Assembly (NCBI RefSeq): GCF_006715085.1
Contig: NZ_VFMM01000004.1
Location: 496,001-560,000, forward strand
Length of the DNA stretch: 64,000 bases
Reading direction: 5' to 3'
DNA from: Kribbella jejuensis
Lineage (GTDB): Bacteria; Actinomycetota; Actinomycetes; Propionibacteriales; Kribbellaceae
The stretch's first letter is position 1. The number at the start of each line of letters is the position of its first letter. Below the pieces are notes generated by a model. That model saw only the letters and a program-made list of their open reading frames with translations. It searched no databases and was not told the DNA's origin. Both the position numbers and the translations under genes were made by a program. Shown piece after piece: positions 44,285 through 52,805 of the stretch.

Positions 44285-45805
44285 ATGAGGGGTCGTGTGG
44301 CCGCGACGGCGGGCGTCGCGCTGGTGCTCCTGACGGGGTGCACCGACGGCGACCAGAACGCCGGACACCCGGCCGGAACCCCCACGTCCACAGTGACGGT
44401 CCCCACCGGCCCACCTGCCGCCGCTGCCGCCGTGCTCGGACCGACCGGCCCGAGTACGGCGAAGCCCTGCACAGGTACGGCGATTCCGGTCGGGACCGAC
44501 CCGCAGCCTGTCATCGACGCCGCCCCCGGAGGCACGACGTTCTGCTTCGCGAAGGGTGTGCACCGGCTGATCCGCGCGATCCAGCCGAAAAGGGGTGACA
44601 CGCTCGGCGGACAACTCGGCGCGGTGCTGAGCGGAGCCGTCAGGTTGACCGGCTGGAAGCACACCGGCACGAGCTGGTCGGTACACGGTGTCCTACCAAG
44701 CCCCTATCCGCTCAAGGGCCAGTGCGAGGACAACAGGACCAACCCGTGTCAACGGGGCGAGCAGCTGTTCGTCGACGGCAAGCACCTGACCCGAGTCATG
44801 AGCCTCCAAGAGCTCAAGCCCGGCACCTTCTACGGCGACTACACGACCAACACCGTCTACGTCGGAGCTGATCCGGCCGGTCACGTCGTCGAGATGTCGC
44901 GGACGCAGACCGCGATCGACAAGTCCGCCGACAACGTGACCGTGACCGGGCTGACGATCGAGTACTTCGCCGGCCGCCCGCAGGCCGGCGCGCTGCAGGC
45001 CGGTCCCGGCTGGAAGGTCGTGTCGAACGAGGTCCGCTGGAACCACGCCGTCGGGATCATGGTGATCGAGGGCGACAACGCCGAGGTCAGCCGGAACACG
45101 GTCGCGGAAAACGGCCAGCTCGGCATCGGTCAGTACAAGTCGAAGGACGTCCGGATCAGCGCGAACCTGGTCACCCGGAACAACACCGACGGGTTCTGGA
45201 TCGCGGACTGGGAGTCCGGCGGGATCAAGTCCACCCGGTCGTCCGGCGAGGTCAGCGGCAACGACGTGGTCGCGAACACCGGCGTCGGGATCTGGAGCGA
45301 CATCGCGGAGTACGACCGCCGGATCACCGGGAACCGGATCCGGGACAACGCCGCGGACGGCATCCGATACGAGATCAGCTACACCGGCGTGATCGACCAG
45401 AACGTCGTCGAGCACAACGGTTTCGGTACCGGTCGCGGCTCCGGCGGCACGCTCTGGGACGGCGGCGGTATCAACGTCAACACCTCGTCCGACGTGCAGG
45501 TGCGGGGCAACCTGATCAAGGACAACCGGAACGCGCTGTCGATCCAGTCGCGGACCCGGGGCGAAGGGCCGCGCGGGACGTACGTCCTCAGCAACGTGCT
45601 CGTCGAGGGCAACCTGTTCGTGATGACGGACCCGTCGGCGTCGCTCGGCGTGGTCGAGAACAAGAAGTCGCCGACACAGCCGGGTGCGGTCACCTTCCGC
45701 CGGAACAGCTACCAGGGCGCCGGGAAGTTCGCTTACCGCGGCAAGACCCTCACCTGGTCGCAGTGGCAGCAGTCCGGCTTCGACCAGGACTCAGTGAGCA
45801 GCTAG
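44285..45805 (+). CDS. Lipoprotein right-handed beta-helix protein, paralog 3
   Basis: A 506-residue member of the same beta-helix family but with a lipobox: MRGRVAATAGVALVLLTGC predicts lipid attachment at Cys19. After a Thr/Pro linker (to about 70) come FCFAKGVHRL, GQCEDNRTNPCQRGEQ, NTDGFWIADWESGGIKSTRSSG, ADGIRYEIS and GRGSGGTLWDGGG. The conserved motif set matches the two other copies, with the CYLRE cysteine kept as PCQRGE. It converges with the polymerase gene (15-base overlap at the 3' ends). ATG 44264 is a possible earlier start, but it would put seven charged residues before the signal sequence. Confidence 0.82.
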   Translation: MRGRVAATAGVALVLLTGCTDGDQNAGHPAGTPTSTVTVPTGPPAAAAAVLGPTGPSTAKPCTGTAIPVGTDPQPVIDAAPGGTTFCFAKGVHRLIRAIQPKRGDTLGGQLGAVLSGAVRLTGWKHTGTSWSVHGVLPSPYPLKGQCEDNRTNPCQRGEQLFVDGKHLTRVMSLQELKPGTFYGDYTTNTVYVGADPAGHVVEMSRTQTAIDKSADNVTVTGLTIEYFAGRPQAGALQAGPGWKVVSNEVRWNHAVGIMVIEGDNAEVSRNTVAENGQLGIGQYKSKDVRISANLVTRNNTDGFWIADWESGGIKSTRSSGEVSGNDVVANTGVGIWSDIAEYDRRITGNRIRDNAADGIRYEISYTGVIDQNVVEHNGFGTGRGSGGTLWDGGGINVNTSSDVQVRGNLIKDNRNALSIQSRTRGEGPRGTYVLSNVLVEGNLFVMTDPSASLGVVENKKSPTQPGAVTFRRNSYQGAGKFAYRGKTLTWSQWQQSGFDQDSVSS

Positions 45806-47074
45806 CGCCCGTCTTCGCTGTCTCAGCCGGTCGGCGTCGCAGATCGCCGCGGCGACCAGCAGGTGCACCGTCATCGAGGACAGGTCGGACAGGCCGCTCT
45901 CGTTGAGCGAGGCCGCGGTCACGTACCCGAGCAGCAGCGCGCCACAGGCCCTGATGTACGGCGTGGGCGCGCGCAGCACGGACACCCAGGCCAGGATCAG
46001 CGCCAGCGCGACGATCGCGACGGCGAGCAGCCCGGTCTCCCAGTACAGGCCGAGCCAGCTGTTGTCGATCGCCATCACGTCGACGTCGCCCTCGCCGCGG
46101 GTCAGCAGGACCCGCTTGTTCCCGAGGCCGTGGCCGATGATCGCGGTCTGCGTCGACACCTTCTCGTCCACGACCGCGTGCCAGCTCGTCGTCCGGCCGC
46201 TCAGCGACGTGATCTGCCGGGTGCCCTGACCGCGCAGCAGCCAGGTGTGCAACGAGCCGATGGTCAGGAACGCGAGCCCGAGCAACGCCGGTACGGCGAG
46301 GCACGCGATCCGGCCGAGCCACGTCTTCCGGGTGATGATGAGGGCGATCACCAGCCCGAACGCGACCGCCGCGGCCGACGTACGGGTCCGGCTGGCCGCG
46401 ATCAGTACGCCGCCGAGGCCGATCAGCGCGAACGCCGGCAGCGCCGACAGCTTCCGGGCGAACAGCCCGATCAGCGCGAGCCCGAGCAGGATCGCGCCGA
46501 CCTCGCCGACCCGCGGCGGCAGCATCGGGATGATGACACCCTGCAGCCGGGACCCGGCGCCGAGCGAACGGAGCGGCCGCCACGCCTGCGACGGCGAGTA
46601 CGCGAGGCTCAGCACGACGGTTGCCGCCAGCAACACATGGGCCCACAGGTGCGCCCGGACCAGCCGCTCCGGTACCTGGATCAGCGGCCGCCAGAGCAGG
46701 AAGACGAAGACCAGTCCGATCAGGAACCGGGCCAACCGGGTCAGCGGACCCATCGGCTCGGCCAGCAGGAACGCTGTCGCGCAGGCGAACAGCACGTACA
46801 TCACGTAGAGCCAGCTGGCCGGATTCACCCGGGTCCGGAAGCCCGGCCTGGTCGCCGCGACCGCGACCAGGAACACCACTCCGAGCAGCACGCCTTTCGC
46901 CATGCTGTTCGTGGACCCCGTCGTACCCTGCGGCGCCGCGACCCGTGACGACCACGGCTGCACACCGAGGACGAACAGGCACCACAGCATCAGCCAGAAC
47001 CAGGCCGGTCGCTCGTCGACGTTCTCGACCGTGCCTGGAACGGGAGGTGCCAAGGTCCCGAGCGACACGGACAT
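45791..47074 (-). CDS. O-antigen ligase/polymerase-type membrane protein (Wzy)
   Basis: A 427-residue protein with about ten membrane helices, a TRTSAAAVAFGL segment and a large external loop (about 270-340) containing SGRTTSWHAVVDEK and GHGLGNK, the pattern of the Wzy_C / O-antigen ligase family. It should join lipid-linked repeat units into polymer outside the membrane. It begins in a one-base overlap with the chain-length regulator gene upstream, forming the classical Wzz-Wzy pair. Confidence 0.85.
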   Translation of the reverse strand: MSVSLGTLAPPVPGTVENVDERPAWFWLMLWCLFVLGVQPWSSRVAAPQGTTGSTNSMAKGVLLGVVFLVAVAATRPGFRTRVNPASWLYVMYVLFACATAFLLAEPMGPLTRLARFLIGLVFVFLLWRPLIQVPERLVRAHLWAHVLLAATVVLSLAYSPSQAWRPLRSLGAGSRLQGVIIPMLPPRVGEVGAILLGLALIGLFARKLSALPAFALIGLGGVLIAASRTRTSAAAVAFGLVIALIITRKTWLGRIACLAVPALLGLAFLTIGSLHTWLLRGQGTRQITSLSGRTTSWHAVVDEKVSTQTAIIGHGLGNKRVLLTRGEGDVDVMAIDNSWLGLYWETGLLAVAIVALALILAWVSVLRAPTPYIRACGALLLGYVTAASLNESGLSDLSSMTVHLLVAAAICDADRLRQRRRALAAH

Positions 47075-48678
47075 CAGTCCAGCGGCTTGTAGTTCAGCGG
47101 GATGCCGAGCGTCTCGTCCTGCGCCGCCGTACCGATCAGCACGACGCCGAGCACCGGAGCGCCGGCGAACTGCAGGGCGCCGGTCAGCCGGGCGACGTCC
47201 ATCTCCTTGTCGAGGCCGACCTGGACGACGAGCACCGAGGCGTCGACCGCGGCGGCGAGCGGGCTGATCCCGTGCCGCCCGACCGAGGCCGGGCCGTGGA
47301 TGACGACGGAGTATCCCGGGGGCAGGTCCGCGACGATGCCCGGGACGAGCGACGGCCCGACGGCCTCGGCGGTCTCCTCGTGGTTCAGGCCGGGCGGTAG
47401 CACGTACAGGTCGGCGACGGTGCCGGGCCGGAACAGCTTGCGGGCGCGGATCGCGCGGGTCGCGGCCGGCTCGTTGACCAGGTCGGTGAGCCCTTCGTGC
47501 CCGGTGAGGTGCGGCAGCACCGGCGGACCTTCGATGTCGGCCAGCACGAGCAGGGTCTCGCGGCCGTCGCGCGCGTTCGCCTCGGCCATCGCGAGCGCGA
47601 TGCCCGCGGAGTTCGGCGTCGGGGACGCCGACACCACCAGCAACGCTCCGGGGCTGCCGCCCGCGACCGCTCGCGGGTTCAGCTCGCGCCGGGCCAGCGC
47701 ACCGCTCGCCTCGGCGCCGAGGGCTGTGATCTCGTACTGCGGGAGCTCCGGGGCGGACCGCTGCCAGAACCGGCGGCGATGTCCCTCGGAGGCCGCCATC
47801 ACCGGCGCGCTGGCGGCCCGGGCCGCCTGGTCGCGGGTCAGGATGTACGGCGTCAGGTGCGACCGGAGCAGGGCCAGGCCGAAGCCGAGCACCAGGCCGA
47901 GGATGCCGCCGACCAGGATGTCGCGCGCAACGATCGGCGACGACGTGGCGGTGTCGGTGGTGGCCGGTGTGACGAGCTGGCTCCCGGCGCCGACGGCGGT
48001 CAGCGCCTTCAGCATCGCGGCCGCGTCGTCAGCGGCCTGCCGGGCCTCGGTCGCCAGGCCGACGCGCTGGTCGCGGAGCGCCGCCGCGGTCTGGTTGTCG
48101 CCGCGGCCGACCGCTTCGTTGATCTGGCTGATCAGGCTGCGGGACTGCTGGGTCGCGGTCTTCGACCGGCCCTGCGCCTGCTCGGCCAGGTTGGTGAGCA
48201 GCGCCTTCGCCTCGTTGTTGCGCTGGGTCAGGTAGATCGTGGCGATCGCGTTCGCGCGGTCGACCGCCTGCTGCGCGGTCGGGCCGTCGGTGGTCACCAG
48301 GTACGCGTTGTCGGTGACCGCTTTCACCCGGGTCACCGCGGCCAGGCCCTGGATGGTCTTGTCGGTGTTCGGCATGCCGAGCGACTTCACCACCGCGGCG
48401 AGCAGCGTCGGGCTGGCCATCACCCGGGCCTGGGTCTCGGCCGGCAGGTCCATGCCGAGCGGGCCGGTCTTGTCGGCGCCGGTGGACAGCTTCCCGACCA
48501 GCGCGGGCGGGACGGCCGGGCCGATCACCAGCTGGCTCGAGGCCGTCCAGCGGGTCGTCTGGGAGAGCGCGAACACCGAGGCGCCGAGCAGTCCGAGCAG
48601 TACACAGCCGAGGATGAGCCATTTCTGCCGCAACAGTGACTGAGCGGTCTCCCGCCAGACCACAGTGCCGGGTTCCAT
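47074..48678 (-). CDS. Chain-length determinant fused to a degenerate BY-kinase domain (Wzc-like)
   Basis: A 534-residue co-polymerase. Two membrane helices (about 20-42 and 255-280) flank an external coiled-coil region, as in Wzz/Wzc. The cytoplasmic part from about 290 has the bacterial tyrosine kinase fold, but the Walker A loop expected to read GEGKT is PTPNSAG (about 350-356), and no Tyr-rich tail follows; the chain ends LNYKPLD. The Walker A' Asp (VLADIEG) remains. ATP use and self-phosphorylation are therefore unlikely, and the domain may act only as a scaffold or be regulated by another kinase. It leads the Wzz-Wzy pair. Confidence 0.85.
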   Translation of the reverse strand: MEPGTVVWRETAQSLLRQKWLILGCVLLGLLGASVFALSQTTRWTASSQLVIGPAVPPALVGKLSTGADKTGPLGMDLPAETQARVMASPTLLAAVVKSLGMPNTDKTIQGLAAVTRVKAVTDNAYLVTTDGPTAQQAVDRANAIATIYLTQRNNEAKALLTNLAEQAQGRSKTATQQSRSLISQINEAVGRGDNQTAAALRDQRVGLATEARQAADDAAAMLKALTAVGAGSQLVTPATTDTATSSPIVARDILVGGILGLVLGFGLALLRSHLTPYILTRDQAARAASAPVMAASEGHRRRFWQRSAPELPQYEITALGAEASGALARRELNPRAVAGGSPGALLVVSASPTPNSAGIALAMAEANARDGRETLLVLADIEGPPVLPHLTGHEGLTDLVNEPAATRAIRARKLFRPGTVADLYVLPPGLNHEETAEAVGPSLVPGIVADLPPGYSVVIHGPASVGRHGISPLAAAVDASVLVVQVGLDKEMDVARLTGALQFAGAPVLGVVLIGTAAQDETLGIPLNYKPLD

Positions 48679-48867
48679 CTACTACCTCGATCCGCCTCGA
48701 TCCGCCCCGACCCGCTGGGGGCCGGCGACCCAGGATATCCACAGCGCCGGGTGGCCCGCGTACACGATCCCGCTCCGGTGCCTTACTCTCTGTTCCGGGG
48801 GAGCTTCGACCGAAGATCTGGGGTACGGCGCCGTGAGGCGGCGCCGGATTGTGTCCTAGGGGGGACA
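48679..48867. other. Divergent intergenic region before the beta-propeller genes
   Basis: The 189 bases serve promoters for the Wzc-like gene (minus) and the first beta-propeller gene (plus). A direct repeat of CTCGATCCGCC lies near 48687-48706. A 7-bp perfect hairpin, GGCGCCG (48827-48833) with CGGCGCC (48839-48845), stands 22 bases before the TTG start and could affect translation. No promoter was identified with confidence. Confidence 0.45.
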
Positions 48868-51087
48868 TTGACGAAACGACGGCTGTTCACGCGGCTGGGG
48901 ATCGCCGGAACCATCCTGGCGATCGCAGGAACGCTGCTCATCGCGCCGCCGGCGCAGAGCGTCGAGGCCTCGCTCTCGGCGGTCAACACCTCGACCTGGC
49001 AGACCAACGCCAGTGTCCAGGCGCTGGCGGTCGCAGCAGGCAAGGCGTACGCCGGGGGCCGCTTCACCAGCGTCCGCCCGCCGGGCGCCGCCGCCGGGAC
49101 CGGTGAGGTGGCCCAGGCGTACCTGGCCGCCTTCGACGCATCGACCGGCGCGCTGGTCACCACCTTCACCCCGGTGCTGAACGGCCAGGTCTACGCGGTC
49201 GCCGCCTCGGCGGACGGGTCGCGGATCTTCGTCGGCGGTGACTTCACCACCGTGAACGGCCAGACCCGGAACCGGATCGCCGCGTTCGACACGGCCACCG
49301 GCGCCCTGGTGGCGGACTGGAAGCCCTCGGTGTCGTACCGGGTGAAGTCCATCGCCGTGTCCGGGACGACGGTGTACTTCGGCGGCTCGTTCGGCCTGGT
49401 CAACGGCCTGACCCGCAACCGGCTCGCCGCGGTCACCACCGACACCGGCGCGCTGTTGCCGTGGGCGCCGGACGTGAACGGCGACGTCTACGCCGTGGAC
49501 GTCGCCGACGACGCGTCCAAGGTGTACGCGGGTGGTCAGTTCAGTACGGTCAACGGCACCAACCAGAACACCGTGACCAGCCTCGACCCGGTGACCGGCG
49601 CCGTGCTGCCCTTCCCGGGCGCCTCGGCCGTGCCGCTGCCGACCGGGTCCTGCACGACCCGGGTGAAGAGCATCGACGCCAGCGGCGACACGGTGTACTT
49701 CGGCAACGGCGGTGACGGCGGCGGCTGCTTCGACGGCACCTGGGCGGTCGACATCGCCACCAACACGCTCAAGTGGAAGAACCAGTGCCTCGGTGCGACC
49801 GAAGCGGTCAAGGTCGTCAACGGCTGGCTGTACAAGGGCTCGCACGCGCACGACTGCGCCAACCAGGGCGCCGGCGGCTTCCCGCAGGGCTTCGGGTACC
49901 ACTTCCTGCTCTCGGAGAAGCTGACCGACGGCTCGCTGGGTCCCTGGTTCCCGAACACCGACGCCGACCCGAACAGCGTGACGAACGTCGGCCCGCTGGC
50001 CTTCGCGACCGGCGGCAGCGACCTGTGGGTCGGCGGCGACTTCCTGAACGTGAACGGCAGCGGCCAGCAAGGCCTCACGCACTTCACCAACGCCGGCCCC
50101 GGGGCCGCGCCGGCCAAGCCCGCCAAGCTGCTGCCGTACAGCGTCCAGCCCGGCGTGGTCCAGATCCACTTCCCGACCGTCGTCGACAACGACGACAGCA
50201 CGCTGACGTACCGGCTGCTGAAGGGGTTCACCAACACCACGATCGCGACCTGGACGGCCAAGTCGACGCCGTGGGACCGGCCCTGGCTGAGCTACACCGA
50301 CACCTCCTCGGCACCCGGTGAGGTGACGAACTACCGCGTCGAGGTCAGCGACGGCACCACGACTGTCCGCGGCAACTACTCCGACCCGCTCACGGTCGCC
50401 TCGACGGCGTCCACGGCCTACGACCAGATCGTCAACGCCGACGGCCCACAGGCGTACTGGCGCCTCGGCGAGCCCGCAGGTACGACGACCTCGGTGGACT
50501 CCTCCGGGCAGAGCAACAACGGCACCTTCACCGGTGTCACGCTCGGCAGCGCCGGTGCGATCGCGGGCAACACCGCGATGACCACCAGCACCAGCACCGG
50601 ACGGATGGTCGGCGAGAAGGCGTACAGCATGCCGCAGCAGTTCACCGTCGAGGCCTGGGTCAAGCAGAGCGGCTTCAACCGCGGCGGCCGGATCATCGGC
50701 TTCGGCAACTCGAAGACCGGGAACAGCGGTGGCGGCGGCGACCGGATGCTCTACATGCGGACGAACGGCTCGATCGTGTTCGGCGTCAACGACGGCGCGC
50801 AGCGGACCTTGACCAGCTCGTCCGGGAAGAACGACGGCAACTGGCACCACGTCGTCGGTACCTACGACAACGGCAGCATGAAGCTGTACGTCGACGGCGT
50901 GCTGAGCGGCAGTGCGCTCGTCGGCCCCGCGTCGATCTACTACGGCTGGTGGCGAGTCGGGTACGACCTGACCAACTCGTGGCCCGGCGGCGGAGCGACC
51001 CAGACCGGTATGGGCATCGACGAGGCGGCCGTCTACCCGTACGCCCTGTCGCCGCTGCAGGTGCAGTCTCACTACGCGGCCAGGTGA
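48868..51087 (+). CDS. Secreted beta-propeller protein with LamG domain, paralog 1
   Basis: A 739-residue exported protein starting at TTG 48868, the codon that gives a proper signal peptide (MTKRRLFTRLGIAG to PAQS) after a G-rich ribosome site. Residues about 35-420 form a beta-propeller with repeats of the form V-x-A-V-A-x-G-x2-x-Y-x-GG-x-F and the family opening WQTNASVQALAV. A fibronectin-type III-like segment (about 430-530) and a C-terminal LamG/concanavalin-like domain (about 545-735, YWRLGEP and WHHVVGTYDNG) follow. The LamG domain suggests sugar or matrix binding. Two shorter paralogs follow directly. Function unknown; a matrix or adhesion role fits the location. Confidence 0.83.
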   Translation: MTKRRLFTRLGIAGTILAIAGTLLIAPPAQSVEASLSAVNTSTWQTNASVQALAVAAGKAYAGGRFTSVRPPGAAAGTGEVAQAYLAAFDASTGALVTTFTPVLNGQVYAVAASADGSRIFVGGDFTTVNGQTRNRIAAFDTATGALVADWKPSVSYRVKSIAVSGTTVYFGGSFGLVNGLTRNRLAAVTTDTGALLPWAPDVNGDVYAVDVADDASKVYAGGQFSTVNGTNQNTVTSLDPVTGAVLPFPGASAVPLPTGSCTTRVKSIDASGDTVYFGNGGDGGGCFDGTWAVDIATNTLKWKNQCLGATEAVKVVNGWLYKGSHAHDCANQGAGGFPQGFGYHFLLSEKLTDGSLGPWFPNTDADPNSVTNVGPLAFATGGSDLWVGGDFLNVNGSGQQGLTHFTNAGPGAAPAKPAKLLPYSVQPGVVQIHFPTVVDNDDSTLTYRLLKGFTNTTIATWTAKSTPWDRPWLSYTDTSSAPGEVTNYRVEVSDGTTTVRGNYSDPLTVASTASTAYDQIVNADGPQAYWRLGEPAGTTTSVDSSGQSNNGTFTGVTLGSAGAIAGNTAMTTSTSTGRMVGEKAYSMPQQFTVEAWVKQSGFNRGGRIIGFGNSKTGNSGGGGDRMLYMRTNGSIVFGVNDGAQRTLTSSSGKNDGNWHHVVGTYDNGSMKLYVDGVLSGSALVGPASIYYGWWRVGYDLTNSWPGGGATQTGMGIDEAAVYPYALSPLQVQSHYAAR

Positions 51088-51121
51088 AAAGGCTTCTCTG
51101 GCACAAAGTCATAACGCGATC

Positions 51122-51148
51122 AGGGGGCCCGCTTCCGGTGGGCCTCCT
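51122..51148 (+). terminator. Hairpin after beta-propeller paralog 1
   Basis: AGGGGGCCC (51122-51130) pairs with GGGCCTCCT (51140-51148) with one G-T pair and a 9-base loop. It lies 35 bases after the stop and 70 bases before the next start, so each paralog may have its own transcript. Confidence 0.45.
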
Positions 51149-51219
51149 GCAGCGCTAGTGTCCGACGCTGGTGCGTGATGAGGCACGCGCTGTGAGGCCC
51201 CGCCTGTGTTAGGACATCA

Positions 51220-52749
51220 ATGAAGAAGTTAGTGCTGGCCCTTGTCACCGGTGCGGCCGTTCTGGCCGCCGCGCTGATCCCCTCCGGACCGCCTGTCCAG
51301 GCGGCGACCCCGGGGTTCGCGACCGCGGTGTCAGCGATCAAGCAGCCGTCGTGGCAGACCAACAACAGCGTGAACGCGCTGGCGATCTCCGGGAACACCG
51401 TGTTCGCGGGCGGTCTGTTCACCCGGCTCCGCCAGCCCGGCAAGGCCTCGGGTCAGGCGCCGGAGGCGAAGCGCACGTACGTCGCCGCGTTCAACCGGAC
51501 GACCGGTGCGCCGACCGCGTTCGCGCCGGTGCTGAACGGCCCGGTGTACGCGATCGCGACCAGCCCGGACGGCAAGTGGGTCGTGATCGGCGGCGACTTC
51601 ACCATGGTCAACGGGGTCCGGCGCAGCAAGATCGCGATGTTCTCGGTCGCCACCGGCAAGCTCGTCGCCGCCTGGGACCCGGTCGTCGCGGCCCGCGTGA
51701 AGGCGCTGGCCATCTACGGCAACAGCGTGTTCATCGGCGGCGCGTTCGGCAAGATCGACGGCGTGGTCCGCAACCGGCTCGGCGCGGTCCGGCTGATCCA
51801 GGGTGATCTGCTGCCGTGGAACCCGAACGCCAACGCCGACGTGTACGCGATCGACGTCTCCGACAACGGCACCCGGGTCTTCGTCGGCGGCCCGTTCAGC
51901 ACGATCAACGGCAAGGACCACTACGCGCTGGCGATGCTGAACAACACCAACGGCGCGGCCTTCGCCTTCCCGGCCGCCGCGGCGATCCCGAAGCCGACGC
52001 CGACCTGCACCACCCGGGTCAAGGACATCGACACCCTCGGCGACAACGTGTACGTGTCCAACGGCGGCGACGGTTCCGGCTGCTACGACGGTGTTCTCGC
52101 CGCGTCGGTGTCGACCGGCAAACTGCTCTGGCAGAACAAGTGTCTGGGCGCGACCGAGGCGATCAAGGCGATCGGCAACTGGCTCTACAAGGGTTCGCAC
52201 GCCCATGACTGCACCTCGACCCCGAACGGCTTCGGCAACGGCACCGGGACGCACTACCTGCTGGTCGAGAGCACGATCAACGGCTACCTCGGATCCTGGT
52301 TCCCGAACACCGACGCGAACCCGAAGAGCACCACGAAGGTCGGTCCGCTGGCGATGGCCGGCACCGCCACGGACCTGTGGGTCGGGGGCGACTTCCTGCA
52401 CGTCAACGGCCAGCTCCAGGTCGGTATCACCCGGTTCACGAACACGCCGGGCGGCGCGGCTCCCGCCGTACCGAAGGCGCCGAGGCTGACCGCGACGTCG
52501 GCCGGCCGGGTGTACGTCAGCTACAGCGACTCCTACGACCTGGACAACCTCACCCTGACGTACAACGTGTTCCGCGGCGCGCTGAACATCGGCTCGAACC
52601 GGTACACGACCTACTTCTGGCAGCCCCGGAAGACCTACCAGGTGGTCGACCGCGGCCTCAAGCGCGGCTCGACGTACTCGTACCACGTCGAGGTGCACGA
52701 CGGTCGCAACATCATGAAGGGCGCCACGGCCAGCATCAAGATCCCGTAA
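51220..52749 (+). CDS. Secreted beta-propeller protein, paralog 2
   Basis: A 509-residue exported protein with signal peptide MKKLVLALVTGAAVLAAALI and the same propeller as paralog 1 (WQTNNSVNALAISGN, VIGGDFTMVNG, LWVGGDFLHVNGQ) followed by the fibronectin-like segment, but without the LamG domain. Four conserved cysteines (TCTTRVK, SGCYDG, NKCLGATEA, HDCTS) match those in paralogs 1 and 3 and probably form disulfides. ATG 51220 has AGGA 5 bases upstream. The more basic C-terminus (RKTYQVVDRGLKRG) may favour binding to acidic polymer. Confidence 0.82.
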   Translation: MKKLVLALVTGAAVLAAALIPSGPPVQAATPGFATAVSAIKQPSWQTNNSVNALAISGNTVFAGGLFTRLRQPGKASGQAPEAKRTYVAAFNRTTGAPTAFAPVLNGPVYAIATSPDGKWVVIGGDFTMVNGVRRSKIAMFSVATGKLVAAWDPVVAARVKALAIYGNSVFIGGAFGKIDGVVRNRLGAVRLIQGDLLPWNPNANADVYAIDVSDNGTRVFVGGPFSTINGKDHYALAMLNNTNGAAFAFPAAAAIPKPTPTCTTRVKDIDTLGDNVYVSNGGDGSGCYDGVLAASVSTGKLLWQNKCLGATEAIKAIGNWLYKGSHAHDCTSTPNGFGNGTGTHYLLVESTINGYLGSWFPNTDANPKSTTKVGPLAMAGTATDLWVGGDFLHVNGQLQVGITRFTNTPGGAAPAVPKAPRLTATSAGRVYVSYSDSYDLDNLTLTYNVFRGALNIGSNRYTTYFWQPRKTYQVVDRGLKRGSTYSYHVEVHDGRNIMKGATASIKIP

Positions 52750-52805
52750 CTGCTCTATCCCGATCGGTACTCTCGGTCGTAGCTTGATGACTGGGAGTGC
52801 CGACC

